Made by a program: the position numbers and the translations under genes
DNA from: an uncultured Eubacteriales bacterium
GTDB taxonomy: Bacteria > Bacillota > Clostridia > Oscillospirales > Acutalibacteraceae
Length of the DNA: 64,000 bases
Assembly: GCA_934436505.1 (NCBI GenBank)
Contig: CAKSAP010000003.1
Span: 1-64,000 of the forward strand
Reading direction: 5' to 3'
Part shown: one piece after another, positions 24,624-31,929 of the stretch
Position numbering within the stretch: the first letter of the stretch is position 1
Layout: each line of letters opens with the position of its first letter
The notes under the pieces: generated by a model
The model's database searches: none
The model's input: the letters and a program-made list of their open reading frames with translations, nothing else
Told to the model about the DNA's origin: nothing

Positions 24624-24763
24624 TGTTATCAGTTTTACTTGTTAAAGATTGTCTTGTTGATTTGTTTACTGATGCAGGAATTCTTGCCGGTGCAATGGCT
24701 ATTATGTCAAAAGGTATCAATATTCTTATTGGTGCGTTCTCGAAAGGCAGGATTGATATTTAG
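24620..24763 (+). CDS. 47-residue hydrophobic phage protein
   Basis: Two ATG codons (24620, 24623) overlap the stop of the Zot-like gene, and the frame runs 47 codons to TAG at 24763, where the next gene starts on the overlapping GTG. The product is rich in Leu, Ile, Gly and Ala, with a hydrophobic second half (AGILAGAMAIMSKGINILIG) and a short basic tail. Overlap at both ends argues for translational coupling and a real gene. It may be a minor coat protein or a membrane partner of the ATPase. Confidence 0.55.
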   Translation: MMLSVLLVKDCLVDLFTDAGILAGAMAIMSKGINILIGAFSKGRIDI

Positions 24764-25239
24764 TGTTTAGTACAGTTCAACAAGAGGTTGTAAAAACAAT
24801 TGTTCCAACATACTTAGCGAAAGGATATAAATCATATGTTTGTTACACAATTACGAACCTTAACTCAGGTTACGGTTATACTGCAGAGCCTGATTTATGT
24901 TTTATCTTTTCAAAAGGGGAGATTACGGCAAATTCGGGGTATTCTTATTCTATTCCGCAGGGTTCTATTATGCTTAAATACCGTACTACTAATTACTCTA
25001 GCAGTCAGTATGCGGTAAATACCGATAGAATTGTTCAGACTTCTTTTAGCGGCAGTCTGAATATCAATGTCTACGAACATATTTACAGCAACGCTACTTT
25101 TTCCGAATCGTCCGTCATTCAGCCCGATATATCTATTAAGGAGAGTGTAAACAATGGATATCTTCAAGCGAATTTCTATATCATTTCGGCATTTTTACTC
25201 GTTTATTGTATCCTGTTTTCGTGGAAGATTCATAAGTAG
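24763..25239 (+). CDS. Phage protein with C-terminal membrane anchor, unknown
   Basis: The 158-aa product is rich in Tyr, Ser and Asn, with strand-like repeats (SYSIPQGSIMLKYRTTNYSS), and ends in one membrane span (FYIISAFLLVYCILFSW) and a short basic tail. No signal peptide is visible. It starts with GTG on the stop of the 47-aa gene, and its last 86 bases overlap the next gene in another frame. It is probably a minor virion or assembly protein; no family is recognised. Confidence 0.6.
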   Translation: MFSTVQQEVVKTIVPTYLAKGYKSYVCYTITNLNSGYGYTAEPDLCFIFSKGEITANSGYSYSIPQGSIMLKYRTTNYSSSQYAVNTDRIVQTSFSGSLNINVYEHIYSNATFSESSVIQPDISIKESVNNGYLQANFYIISAFLLVYCILFSWKIHK

Positions 25240-26482
25240 ACGGGTATTTCCGGTTCTTTTGTGCTTGAGCTTGTTTTCTGTTCCGTCTTATGCAACGGAT
25301 TATAACGAAAGTACGCTTGACCTTTCCGAGGGTAATATTAAAATGAGCAATGCTTCTGCTAATTCGAGTATGACCGTAACTGATTATTCTTCAACTATGG
25401 TTGTAGAAGATTTTTTGTTAAATGGTACTCATTTTAATCGAATTTATAATACTAATTCCGACTATTACAAAGCCGGATTTACAAAGAACGTCATAACAAG
25501 TAATAATTTTACTGTTAAGGCTAATCATACATACTCTGTTAACTTTAAGACTAGAATGGACTCAGCCGTAAAATATAGTTTACGCTGTTACATTTATGTT
25601 TATGACGGTAATGGAAATGCAATCGATACGATTATTTTATATGATTTTACGTCTAATGGTGTTGCGCAGACTAATGACCATACATTCGATTTTAATTTAT
25701 CAAGGTCTCAGCTTCCAGCTGGATATAGTCTAAAATTTGGGATAACACAGACTGTACCTCAACAATTTGGCTATCAATGGAAATGGTTAATAACAGATAT
25801 CAGCTATACCGACAACGACGATAACACTGGGCTTTTGAATACAATCATTACCGCTATCGGCGTTGTTTGGAATTCGATTAAGGACACTGCAGCCGACATC
25901 AGAACAGGGTTTTCTAACCTGGGTACTACGATTGCAAATAAGTTTTCCGAACTTGGTACCAAGATTTCAAACAGCTTTGACAATCTTAATCAATGGCTTA
26001 CTTCGGTTAAGGATTCGATTGTCGGTAAGCTTGCCGAGGTTAAGGACGGGATAAATAATAAGCTGCAGGAATTAAAGGACAAGCTTGCGCAGCAGATAGC
26101 GCAAATAAAAGAAGACATCCGCAGTCTTTTCGTTCCCTCTGACGGTTATTTCAATGACAAGAGGGGAGAGCTTGACACTTTTTTCAACGAACATTTCGGC
26201 GCATTGTATCAAGGTCCGACTATTCTTGTTAATCTGATTAAGAAGCTTGTTACCATCACTCCTCAAGAGCCGGGTATCACGTTTCCTGCTATCGAATTTA
26301 TGTGGCAGGGGAAAAAGGTCAGCCTTACAGAACCGATTCATTATAGTTTTTCTTGGGTTAATGACGCAGCTCATCCGCTGCACTTCGCTTATACTTTTTA
26401 TCGTGGCTTTGTAACGGTCGCAATGTTTGTAGCGTTTGTTACATACCTTAAAAACAAGTATTCTTACATTTTCGAGAGGTGA
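25154..26482 (+). CDS. pIII-like adsorption/minor coat protein
   Basis: The 442-aa protein has a long basic N terminus and a signal segment (VFPVLLCLSLFSVPSYA). A strand-rich domain of about 190 residues may bind a receptor or sugar. A helical region with heptad-like repeats follows (GFSNLGTTIANKFSELGTKI, then KDKLAQQIAQIKEDI). The last 40 residues hold one membrane span (FVTVAMFVAFVTYL) and a basic end. A secreted N terminus with a C-terminal anchor is the pIII plan. AAGGAGAG precedes the ATG. It is the largest gene of the element, and its receptor is unknown. Confidence 0.7.
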   Translation: MDIFKRISISFRHFYSFIVSCFRGRFISRRVFPVLLCLSLFSVPSYATDYNESTLDLSEGNIKMSNASANSSMTVTDYSSTMVVEDFLLNGTHFNRIYNTNSDYYKAGFTKNVITSNNFTVKANHTYSVNFKTRMDSAVKYSLRCYIYVYDGNGNAIDTIILYDFTSNGVAQTNDHTFDFNLSRSQLPAGYSLKFGITQTVPQQFGYQWKWLITDISYTDNDDNTGLLNTIITAIGVVWNSIKDTAADIRTGFSNLGTTIANKFSELGTKISNSFDNLNQWLTSVKDSIVGKLAEVKDGINNKLQELKDKLAQQIAQIKEDIRSLFVPSDGYFNDKRGELDTFFNEHFGALYQGPTILVNLIKKLVTITPQEPGITFPAIEFMWQGKKVSLTEPIHYSFSWVNDAAHPLHFAYTFYRGFVTVAMFVAFVTYLKNKYSYIFER

Positions 26483-26486
26483 TAGT

Positions 26487-26762
26487 ATGATAATTGAATC
26501 GATTTGCAATATGATAATCAAGCTTCTTACTACGCTTCTCGGCGTTGTTCACATTCCCAGCATTCCCGAGGATATACAGTCCTCGGTTAATACAAACATC
26601 GAATATATGATTTTGAGGGCTTCGGAAATGATAGACCTTGTCATTCCTTACACGGTCGCAAAAGTCTTAATCGGCATAGTTATCGCCATTGAATTGGGCG
26701 TACATATCTATCATTTTGTTATGTGGGTACTTAAAAAAATTCCGATGTTAGGCATATCTTAG
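26487..26762 (+). CDS. pVI-like small membrane protein
   Basis: The 91-aa product has an N-terminal hydrophobic segment (ICNMIIKLLTTLLGVV), a polar middle and a strong C-terminal span (VAKVLIGIVIAIELGVHIYH), with a basic end. It follows the pIII-like gene by 4 bases, behind GAGAGGTG. In Ff phages gene VI follows gene III and its product caps the virion, so position and topology agree. Sequence identity is not claimed. Confidence 0.6.
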   Translation: MIIESICNMIIKLLTTLLGVVHIPSIPEDIQSSVNTNIEYMILRASEMIDLVIPYTVAKVLIGIVIAIELGVHIYHFVMWVLKKIPMLGIS

Positions 26763-26773
26763 GAGGTGGTAAA

Positions 26774-27397
26774 ATGGCAGACGGTAGAGCTAGAGCTTGG
26801 ACATTTATCGTTTACCCCGGTGACATCCGGGAAGATTGGCGAGAATGCCTTGATATATTCCATTTAGAGTGGGTAGAAAGTCCTTTTCATGATAAGGACT
26901 TAAATCCAACAGGGGAAGAGAAAAAGCCTCATATTCATATTCTTGTTATGTTCACTAATGTTAAAAGCTATGATCAGATACGAGATATATGCCGGGAAGC
27001 TTTCGGAGAGGTCGAAGGCAGCGAAAGTATAAAAGGATGTAGCTTTCCTCAAAAGTGTCATAACATTAAATCTCTTGTTAGATATTTTATGCATTGGGAC
27101 AACCCCGAAAAACATCGCTATTCTGTAACAGACTTGCATTGTCACGGTGGCGCATGCGTTGACGATTATTTAACGCCGTCTGCTTCGGAACGTTACGAGA
27201 TTATCAACGATATTGAAGAATACATAGACGAGAATAATATAACTGAATTCAAGGATATTTGCGATATTGCCCGTGTAGCGCACTTCGACACCTGGCATCC
27301 GGTTTTGTGTCAGCCCGGCACAGCTTCTATAATTCACAGCTATGTTACATCATTAAGGCATAAGCTTAAAGGAGTTAATTTTTATGACAGAGCTTGA
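26774..27397 (+). CDS. rep: HUH rolling-circle replication initiator, RepB/Rep_2 (pMV158) type
   Basis: The 207-aa protein nicks the origin to start rolling-circle replication. The metal site is H53-I-H55 within KPHIHILV, with H39 and D42 in SPFHDKDLN. The likely nucleophile is Y104 in LVRYFMHWDNPEKHRY, a segment typical of plasmid Rep_2 proteins. Its expected nick sequence TACTACGA is present in a hairpin loop at 22570. AGGAGGTGG precedes the ATG. Ff phages use the unrelated gene II protein, so a plasmid-type initiator here marks a modular exchange. The next gene overlaps its last 14 bases. Confidence 0.88.
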   Translation: MADGRARAWTFIVYPGDIREDWRECLDIFHLEWVESPFHDKDLNPTGEEKKPHIHILVMFTNVKSYDQIRDICREAFGEVEGSESIKGCSFPQKCHNIKSLVRYFMHWDNPEKHRYSVTDLHCHGGACVDDYLTPSASERYEIINDIEEYIDENNITEFKDICDIARVAHFDTWHPVLCQPGTASIIHSYVTSLRHKLKGVNFYDRA

Positions 27398-27605
27398 AAA
27401 AGTCGAGATAATGAAATGGCTTTGGTTCGCCGAAGTGCACTATCAAAATATTATGATACAAGAACAAAACTTTTTTGAGCGTTTAAGATATCATACGTTA
27501 AATGATTTTATTCGTGTAATGCAGGCAGAGCAGAGGTTCAAGGATTTTTGCAAGTTTGCTTCAGACTTAACAATTCTTTTGAGACTTGAGGGACATTTGT
27601 CTTGA
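27384..27605 (+). CDS. Small soluble phage protein, unknown
   Basis: The 73-aa product is helical, rich in aromatic and charged residues (EIMKWLWFAEVHYQNIMIQE, later RLRYHTLNDFIRVMQAEQRF), with no membrane span. It overlaps the end of rep by 14 bases, behind AAAGGAG, so it is coupled to rep and may modulate replication or copy number. It is the last gene before the right att repeat. The promoter at 27602 starts on its stop codon. Confidence 0.55.
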   Translation: MTELEKVEIMKWLWFAEVHYQNIMIQEQNFFERLRYHTLNDFIRVMQAEQRFKDFCKFASDLTILLRLEGHLS

Positions 27606-27630
27606 CTTGTGCATTTTTTTCGGATATAAT
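27602..27630 (+). promoter_or_regulatory. Consensus promoter ending in the right attachment repeat
   Basis: TTGACT (27602-27607) and TATAAT (27625-27630) are 17 bases apart, and the -10 overlaps the att repeat by AAT, exactly as at the left end. In the prophage it fires out toward xer; in the circular form it fires into the origin region. Confidence 0.75.
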
Positions 27631-27640
27631 TATACATAAT
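27628..27640 (+). repeat. Right 13-bp attachment repeat (attR core) with weak dif-like continuation
   Basis: This is an exact copy of 22253-22265. It continues as ATTATACATAA-TCAATA-TTTTATATAAT, an 11-6-11 layout like a dif site, although the right arm matches the usual Firmicute consensus only loosely. Confidence 0.55.
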
Positions 27641-28219
27641 CAATATTTTATATAATTAAGGGGATTTTAATTAAAGGGAAAATATGGCAAAAAGCTTGAT
27701 TTTACGATATTTTGCTACTTTTAGCTACTTAATCATTGTATATCGCTTATTATACGTTTTGTAGCTTGATTAAAAATCTATTCTAAGGATTTATGCTGCA
27801 ATCAAATTATTTAATTTTACAATTTAATTTTTATATAAGCTTATATGATTATTTTTGTCTTAACTTGCATTTATAAATTTTTATTTAAGCTTTTTTGAAA
27901 AATCGGTTCCGATTGCAGACGATAGAAATTTTCTCAACGATACTTTGTTAATTAAAAACATTTCTATTCGATGGATTTTTTGTGATCTTATTAGCTTTGG
28001 TTTTATAAACGTAAATCAGTCGGCTGTTATATGAATTATATTTACACAGCTTGCAGCTTTGATTATAAGCTATGGCTATAACTGCAGCTGTGAAGCTCAA
28101 AGCTCTGTTTACCCTTTGATTATATCTTATTAAATATAATTATTTTTTAATTTATATGTGACTATAACTATATAAAAACCGCTATATTGTGAAACAGTTT
28201 CACTGAGGTGTACTCTTTT
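27641..28219. other. AT-rich non-coding stretch before xer
   Basis: About 580 bases of very AT-rich DNA hold no convincing gene. A 26-codon hydrophobic frame at 27684-27764 with AAAGGG upstream is possible. Small palindromes include ATATAAGCTTATAT near 27832 and GTGAAA-CAG-TTTCAC at 28189-28203, just before xer. In streptococci the dif site lies directly upstream of xerS, so this region may hold chromosome-dimer resolution sites. Confidence 0.4.
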
Positions 28220-29230
28220 ATGAAATATTCAAATTCGCCCGAGGTTCCTGCTTTGTTAAAGGAATTTTTGCAGCACATTTACGCTATTAAAAACAAATCC
28301 GAGCTAACGGTTGAGGAATACTGCATTGACAATATGATGTTTTTGCGTTTTTTGAAACAAAATAAGGGTCTTGCCCCCTCCTCTTCGGAGCTTTCCGAAA
28401 TAGACGTTTCGGATATTGATATTGAGTTTATAAAAAGAATTACCCTTTCGGACGCTTATCAATTCCTTTCATATTGCAAGGATGTCAGAAAGAATGACTC
28501 TGCCGCAAGAGCAAGAAAGGTTTCGGCTATAAGAGCGTTTTTCAAGTATTTACACGTACAGAAAATGCTGTTAACCGAAAATCCTATGGAAAACCTTGAG
28601 ACCCCGAAGAAAAAGAAAGCTAATCCGAAATATTTGACCCTTGACGAAAGCTTGAAGCTGCTTGATTGCGTTGACGGAGAATATAAAGAACGGGATTACT
28701 GCATACTTGTCCTGTTTCTGAACTGCGGACTTCGTCTTTCAGAGCTTGTTTCGATAAACTATCAGGATATCAGGGATAACGGCACGTTGACCGTTACAGG
28801 TAAAGGTAACAAGCAACGCACAATTTATCTTAACAGAGCTTGTCTTGAAGCGATAAAAAGCTATATGGCAGTTCGTCCCGTTGACGGCGTTAAGGATAAA
28901 GACGCTTTGTTTTTAAGTAAGCGATTGCAGAGAATAAGCCCTAAAACCGTTCAGCATATGGTATATGAGTATCTCGAAAAAGCAGGACTTTCCGGACGTG
29001 GCTTATCTGTGCATAAGCTAAGGCATACCGCCGCAACGCTTATGTATCAGTACGGAAATGTTGACGTGCTTGTATTAAAGGATATTTTAGGGCACGAAAA
29101 CCTCGGAACAACCGAAATTTACACGCATATCGTTGATGAACAGCTCAAAACGGCGGTTGACAACAATCCGCTTGCAAACGTAAAGCAGAAAAAGACAAAT
29201 ATTCCGCCAAAAGTCAAGAAAGAGAAATGA
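28220..29230 (+). CDS. xerD: Tyrosine recombinase of the XerC/XerD type
   Basis: The 336-aa protein has an N-terminal SAM-like DNA-binding domain and a catalytic domain with Arg in NCGLRLSEL, HKLRHTAATLMYQYG (His and second Arg), the His of LGHENLGTT and the Tyr nucleophile in EIYTHI. Xer proteins resolve chromosome dimers at dif and are used by filamentous phages to integrate. It lies outside the att repeats and beside a spoIIM-like gene, as xerD does in B. subtilis, so I call it a host gene. ATG 28220 follows GAGGTG; the 3' end overlaps the convergent gene by 17 bases. XerC versus XerD cannot be decided by eye. Confidence 0.82.
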   Translation: MKYSNSPEVPALLKEFLQHIYAIKNKSELTVEEYCIDNMMFLRFLKQNKGLAPSSSELSEIDVSDIDIEFIKRITLSDAYQFLSYCKDVRKNDSAARARKVSAIRAFFKYLHVQKMLLTENPMENLETPKKKKANPKYLTLDESLKLLDCVDGEYKERDYCILVLFLNCGLRLSELVSINYQDIRDNGTLTVTGKGNKQRTIYLNRACLEAIKSYMAVRPVDGVKDKDALFLSKRLQRISPKTVQHMVYEYLEKAGLSGRGLSVHKLRHTAATLMYQYGNVDVLVLKDILGHENLGTTEIYTHIVDEQLKTAVDNNPLANVKQKKTNIPPKVKKEK

Positions 29231-29846
29231 TTTTTGACGAGAAGAAATATGTCAAAATGCATCCGATAATTCCCGACAAAACTACAAAAACATATAAAAT
29301 CAAATTCCTGACGGCAAACAGCTTTATGAACTCTCGGTAGTTAAACTGCTTGCCGTCTTGCTTTAATGTGCTTCTGATATCCCGTGAGGACAAAATGCTT
29401 TCTTTACAGCTTACTGCCATTGCAAGCGAAGAAATAACCGCCGGTATAACAATTAAAACCGTACTGTATATAACGCCTTGAACATTAAACGTTTTGTAAA
29501 TATAGCCTGTAATAACACCTAAGCCGAGCCCTCGTATCACAGGCAAAAGCCATAAAATCGGCTCTCCGATTACACACAAGCCGAATAAAACCGACAAGAT
29601 TATAAACTGAGTATCAGCCGAAATATACGAAAGAAAGTTTTTTATAATCGAGCTTTCGTTTCCCGTAACGAAATATGCGCCTGTCAGCGTTTTGATTTTT
29701 TCAAGCACGGCTTCGTCAGCGTGCTTTACGCAAACCGCACCCAAAAGCATACCTGTTAAAAGTAACACGCATAAAACAGTCAAAGTCTGATTGCTTTTTA
29801 ATAATTTCCCGTTAAACCTTTTAATTCTCATGCTTTTCTTTTTCAT
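29214..29846 (-). CDS. spoIIM: SpoIIM-like membrane protein
   Basis: The 210-aa protein has about five membrane helices. SpoIIM works with SpoIID and SpoIIP in septal peptidoglycan thinning during engulfment. Features are the N-terminal span (LTVLCVLLLTGMLLGAVCV), a middle block with GLGLGVITGYIYKTF and a C-terminal span (LILYVFVVLSGIIGCILTYF). AAGGAG precedes the ATG. Placement next to xer mirrors the B. subtilis neighbourhood. Similar DUF95 proteins exist in non-sporulating bacteria, so the exact role is not certain. Confidence 0.7.
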   Translation of the reverse strand: MKKKSMRIKRFNGKLLKSNQTLTVLCVLLLTGMLLGAVCVKHADEAVLEKIKTLTGAYFVTGNESSIIKNFLSYISADTQFIILSVLFGLCVIGEPILWLLPVIRGLGLGVITGYIYKTFNVQGVIYSTVLIVIPAVISSLAMAVSCKESILSSRDIRSTLKQDGKQFNYREFIKLFAVRNLILYVFVVLSGIIGCILTYFFSSKIISLS

Positions 29847-29864
29847 TGATTTTCTCCTTGATAT

Positions 29865-30257
29865 TTATATATTCTTTTTAAGTATTGCCCCTATAATGCT
29901 TGAAATAATTACCGCAGGTAAAATGATAATCGCCTTATAAGAAAAGGAAAATCCGCTTACAATTGCTGTAATCAAATATATCACGGCGCACATTACAAAG
30001 CCTGATATGCTTCCGCTTATAACGCCCTTTAATTTATTTCTTTTGGCAGATAAAAATCCGCAAAGCAACGACGAAACAATCAATGTTACAAGTGAAAAAA
30101 TAAACGTTTTATCGGAAAAAGCCGAGCTTTTCATAATAATAATTGAAAATAAACAGCTCAATGTCAAAAATAAAATCACACCGAAAAATGAGCTTAAAAG
30201 CAACTGCTTAATTAACTTTTTATCGAAAGCAGCTTTGCCGACAGAGCTTTCACGCAT
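29865..30257 (-). CDS. TIGR04086-family membrane protein
   Basis: The 130-aa protein has four predicted membrane helices, two in the N-terminal half (LLLSSFFGVILFLTLSCLFS and TFIFSLVTLIVSSLLCGFLS) and two in the C-terminal half, with the basic loop SAKRNKLKG between. This is the layout of the TIGR04086 (YrzE) family, which lies next to yajC in many Clostridia. Its function is unknown. Its ribosome binding site GAGGGGG is part of the right arm of the hairpin at 30264, so translation may depend on unfolding of that stem. Confidence 0.7.
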   Translation of the reverse strand: MRESSVGKAAFDKKLIKQLLLSSFFGVILFLTLSCLFSIIIMKSSAFSDKTFIFSLVTLIVSSLLCGFLSAKRNKLKGVISGSISGFVMCAVIYLITAIVSGFSFSYKAIIILPAVIISSIIGAILKKNI

Positions 30258-30263
30258 AAAAAT

Positions 30264-30300
30264 AACCCCCTCATACTTCTAATAAAGAGTATGAAGGGGT
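30264..30300 (-). promoter_or_regulatory. Hairpin between yajC and the TIGR04086 gene that covers its ribosome binding site
   Basis: On the minus strand ACCCCTTCATACT pairs with AGTATGAGGGGGT (one mismatch or bulge), followed by TATTTTT. It could act as a weak terminator after yajC or hide the GAGGGGG of the next gene, which begins 7 bases later. Confidence 0.55.
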
Positions 30301-30319
30301 AAATTATTTTATGAATAAA

Positions 30320-30721
30320 TCAGTCTTCTTTTTTGCTCTTTTTCTTCTGAGTCTTTTCTTTCTCAGCAGCGGCTTTGATAGCCTCTCTTTCTGCCTTAGC
30401 TTTTTCAGCGGCAGTGTTATTTGTCTGAATAGCCCAACGGGTAATCTTCATTTTATTTCTGTCAGCGCCTGTTTCGATGATAAGCGAGTCCTCCTTAACG
30501 GTAACAACTCTGCCCATAATTCCGCCGATGGTTGTGATTTCGTCGCCAACCTGAGTGCTGTCTCTCATTTCCTGATCTTTCTTCTGCTGCTTCTTCTGAG
30601 GTCTGATCATAAGGAAGTACATACCGCCGAAAAGAACAACCATAAGAATAATGCTTGATGCCATGCTGCCCTTAGTGCCGGCTGCACCGCTTGCAGCTTC
30701 AAGTAAATAGAAAAAATTCAT
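30320..30721 (-). CDS. yajC: Preprotein translocase subunit YajC
   Basis: YajC is an accessory membrane subunit associated with SecDF. The 133-aa protein has one N-terminal span (SIILMVVLFGGMYFLMI), the signature IRPQKKQQKK, then the small cytoplasmic domain QVGDEITTIGGIMGRVV. A long Lys/Ala/Glu-rich tail of about 30 residues is longer than in E. coli YajC. GGAGG lies upstream of ATG 30721. It follows tgt, the usual order queA-tgt-yajC. Confidence 0.93.
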   Translation of the reverse strand: MNFFYLLEAASGAAGTKGSMASSIILMVVLFGGMYFLMIRPQKKQQKKDQEMRDSTQVGDEITTIGGIMGRVVTVKEDSLIIETGADRNKMKITRWAIQTNNTAAEKAKAEREAIKAAAEKEKTQKKKSKKED

Positions 30722-30785
30722 AATTTTCCTCCAAGTGTTTTATTTCTAAAGTATTATACAATCAATTTGCCGATATTGCAAGAGT

Positions 30786-31916
30786 TTATATGCGTTTATC
30801 GAGTAAATCAACATATTTCGATTTATACTGCTCAAATGTTCCGTTATCGAGTGAGTCACGAATTTCCGACATCAGCGTATTATAGAAATAAAGATTGTGA
30901 ATAACGCAAAGGCGCATTGCAAGAATTTCTCCTGCCTTAAACAGATGCCTGATATACGCTCTCGAATGCTTTTGACAGGTCGGACATTGACAGCCTTTTT
31001 CAATCGGGTCTAAGTCCTTACGGTACTTTTCATTGTTGATATTTATAATTCCCTCGTGAGTGAAAAGATGACCGTGCCTTGCGTTTCTTGACGGCATAAC
31101 ACAGTCAAAAAGGTCAACTCCCCTGCTGACAGCCTCGATTATATTACCCGGTGTTCCGACGCCCATAAGATAGCGGATTTTATCCTTTGGCATATAAGGC
31201 TCGACCGCAGAAATAATTCTGTACATATCTTCCTTCGGCTCGCCGACTGCAAGACCGCCGATAGCATAACCGTCAAGGTCTAAATCTGCAATCTGCTTCA
31301 TATGCTCAACTCTTAAATCATCAAAGGTACAGCCTTGATTTATACCGAAAAGAAGCTGATTTTTATTTATTGTGTCTTCAAGAGAATTAAGTCTGTTCAT
31401 TTCCGCCTTACAGCGTTTTAACCAACGGACTGTTCTGTCGCAGGACTGCTTTGAATAGCTGTATTCGGCAGGATTTTCGACACATTCATCAAATGCCATT
31501 GCTATTGTAGAGCCTAAATGCGACTGAATTTGCATACTTTCTTCAGGTCCCATAAAAATATGCCTTCCGTCAATATGCGAATTGAAATTTACGCCCTCTT
31601 CTTTAATTTTACGAAGCTTTGCAAGTGAAAAAACCTGAAATCCGCCGCTGTCGGTAAGTATAGGACCTTCCCAGCCTGTAAATTTATGAAGTCCGCCTAA
31701 TTCGTTCACCAAATCATCGCCGGGTCTTACGTGAAGATGATAGGTGTTGCTGAGCATTACCTGACATCCGATTTTTTTAAGGTCGTCGGCGTCAAGTCCG
31801 CCCTTAATAGCACCTGCGGTAGCAACATTCATAAATGCAGGCGTCTGCACAGTACCGTGTACCGTTTCAAATTCTGCTCTGCGTGCAGTTCCCTCTGTTT
31901 TTATAAGCTTATACAT
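30786..31916 (-). CDS. tgt: Queuine tRNA-ribosyltransferase
   Basis: Tgt exchanges guanine 34 of GUN-anticodon tRNAs for preQ1 in queuosine synthesis. It is a TIM barrel with LSNTYHLHVRPG, the Asp of LTDSGGFQVFS, NQGCTFDDLRVE, the region of the nucleophilic Asp (GVDLFDCVMPSRNARHG) and a zinc site CQCPTCQKHSRAYIRHLF. The length of 376 aa is typical. It starts 13 bases after the queA stop, behind AAGGGGA, so the two enzymes of the pathway are co-transcribed. No preQ1 synthesis genes lie nearby. Confidence 0.96.
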   Translation of the reverse strand: MYKLIKTEGTARRAEFETVHGTVQTPAFMNVATAGAIKGGLDADDLKKIGCQVMLSNTYHLHVRPGDDLVNELGGLHKFTGWEGPILTDSGGFQVFSLAKLRKIKEEGVNFNSHIDGRHIFMGPEESMQIQSHLGSTIAMAFDECVENPAEYSYSKQSCDRTVRWLKRCKAEMNRLNSLEDTINKNQLLFGINQGCTFDDLRVEHMKQIADLDLDGYAIGGLAVGEPKEDMYRIISAVEPYMPKDKIRYLMGVGTPGNIIEAVSRGVDLFDCVMPSRNARHGHLFTHEGIININNEKYRKDLDPIEKGCQCPTCQKHSRAYIRHLFKAGEILAMRLCVIHNLYFYNTLMSEIRDSLDNGTFEQYKSKYVDLLDKRI

Positions 31917-31929
31917 TATTATCCCCTTA

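Larger units (their letters stand above)
22253..27640 (+). mobile_element. Inovirus-like (filamentous phage) prophage with pMV158-type replication module
   Basis: Between two 13-bp direct repeats lie a repressor and operators, a rolling-circle origin, and a rightward operon. The order is: candidate ssDNA-binding protein; a coat precursor with signal peptide, acidic N terminus, one membrane span and basic C terminus; a terminator; a Zot/pI-like ATPase; small membrane proteins; a long secreted protein with coiled coil and C-terminal anchor; a two-helix membrane protein; and a HUH Rep. This set and order match filamentous phages. No capsid, terminase, lysis or integrase gene is seen. The whole element is 5.4 kb. 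Structural roles are inferred from size, topology and order, not from sequence identity, except for Zot/pI (P-loop) and Rep. Confidence 0.85.

Noticed and set aside
27684..27764. 26-codon hydrophobic ORF with AAAGGG upstream
   Set aside because: Too short, in very AT-rich DNA where such frames arise by chance; noted within the non-coding entry only.
28220..29230. The xer gene as the prophage integrase
   Set aside because: It lies outside the 13-bp repeats, beside a spoIIM-like gene as in other Firmicutes, and looks like a housekeeping Xer. The phage may still use it.
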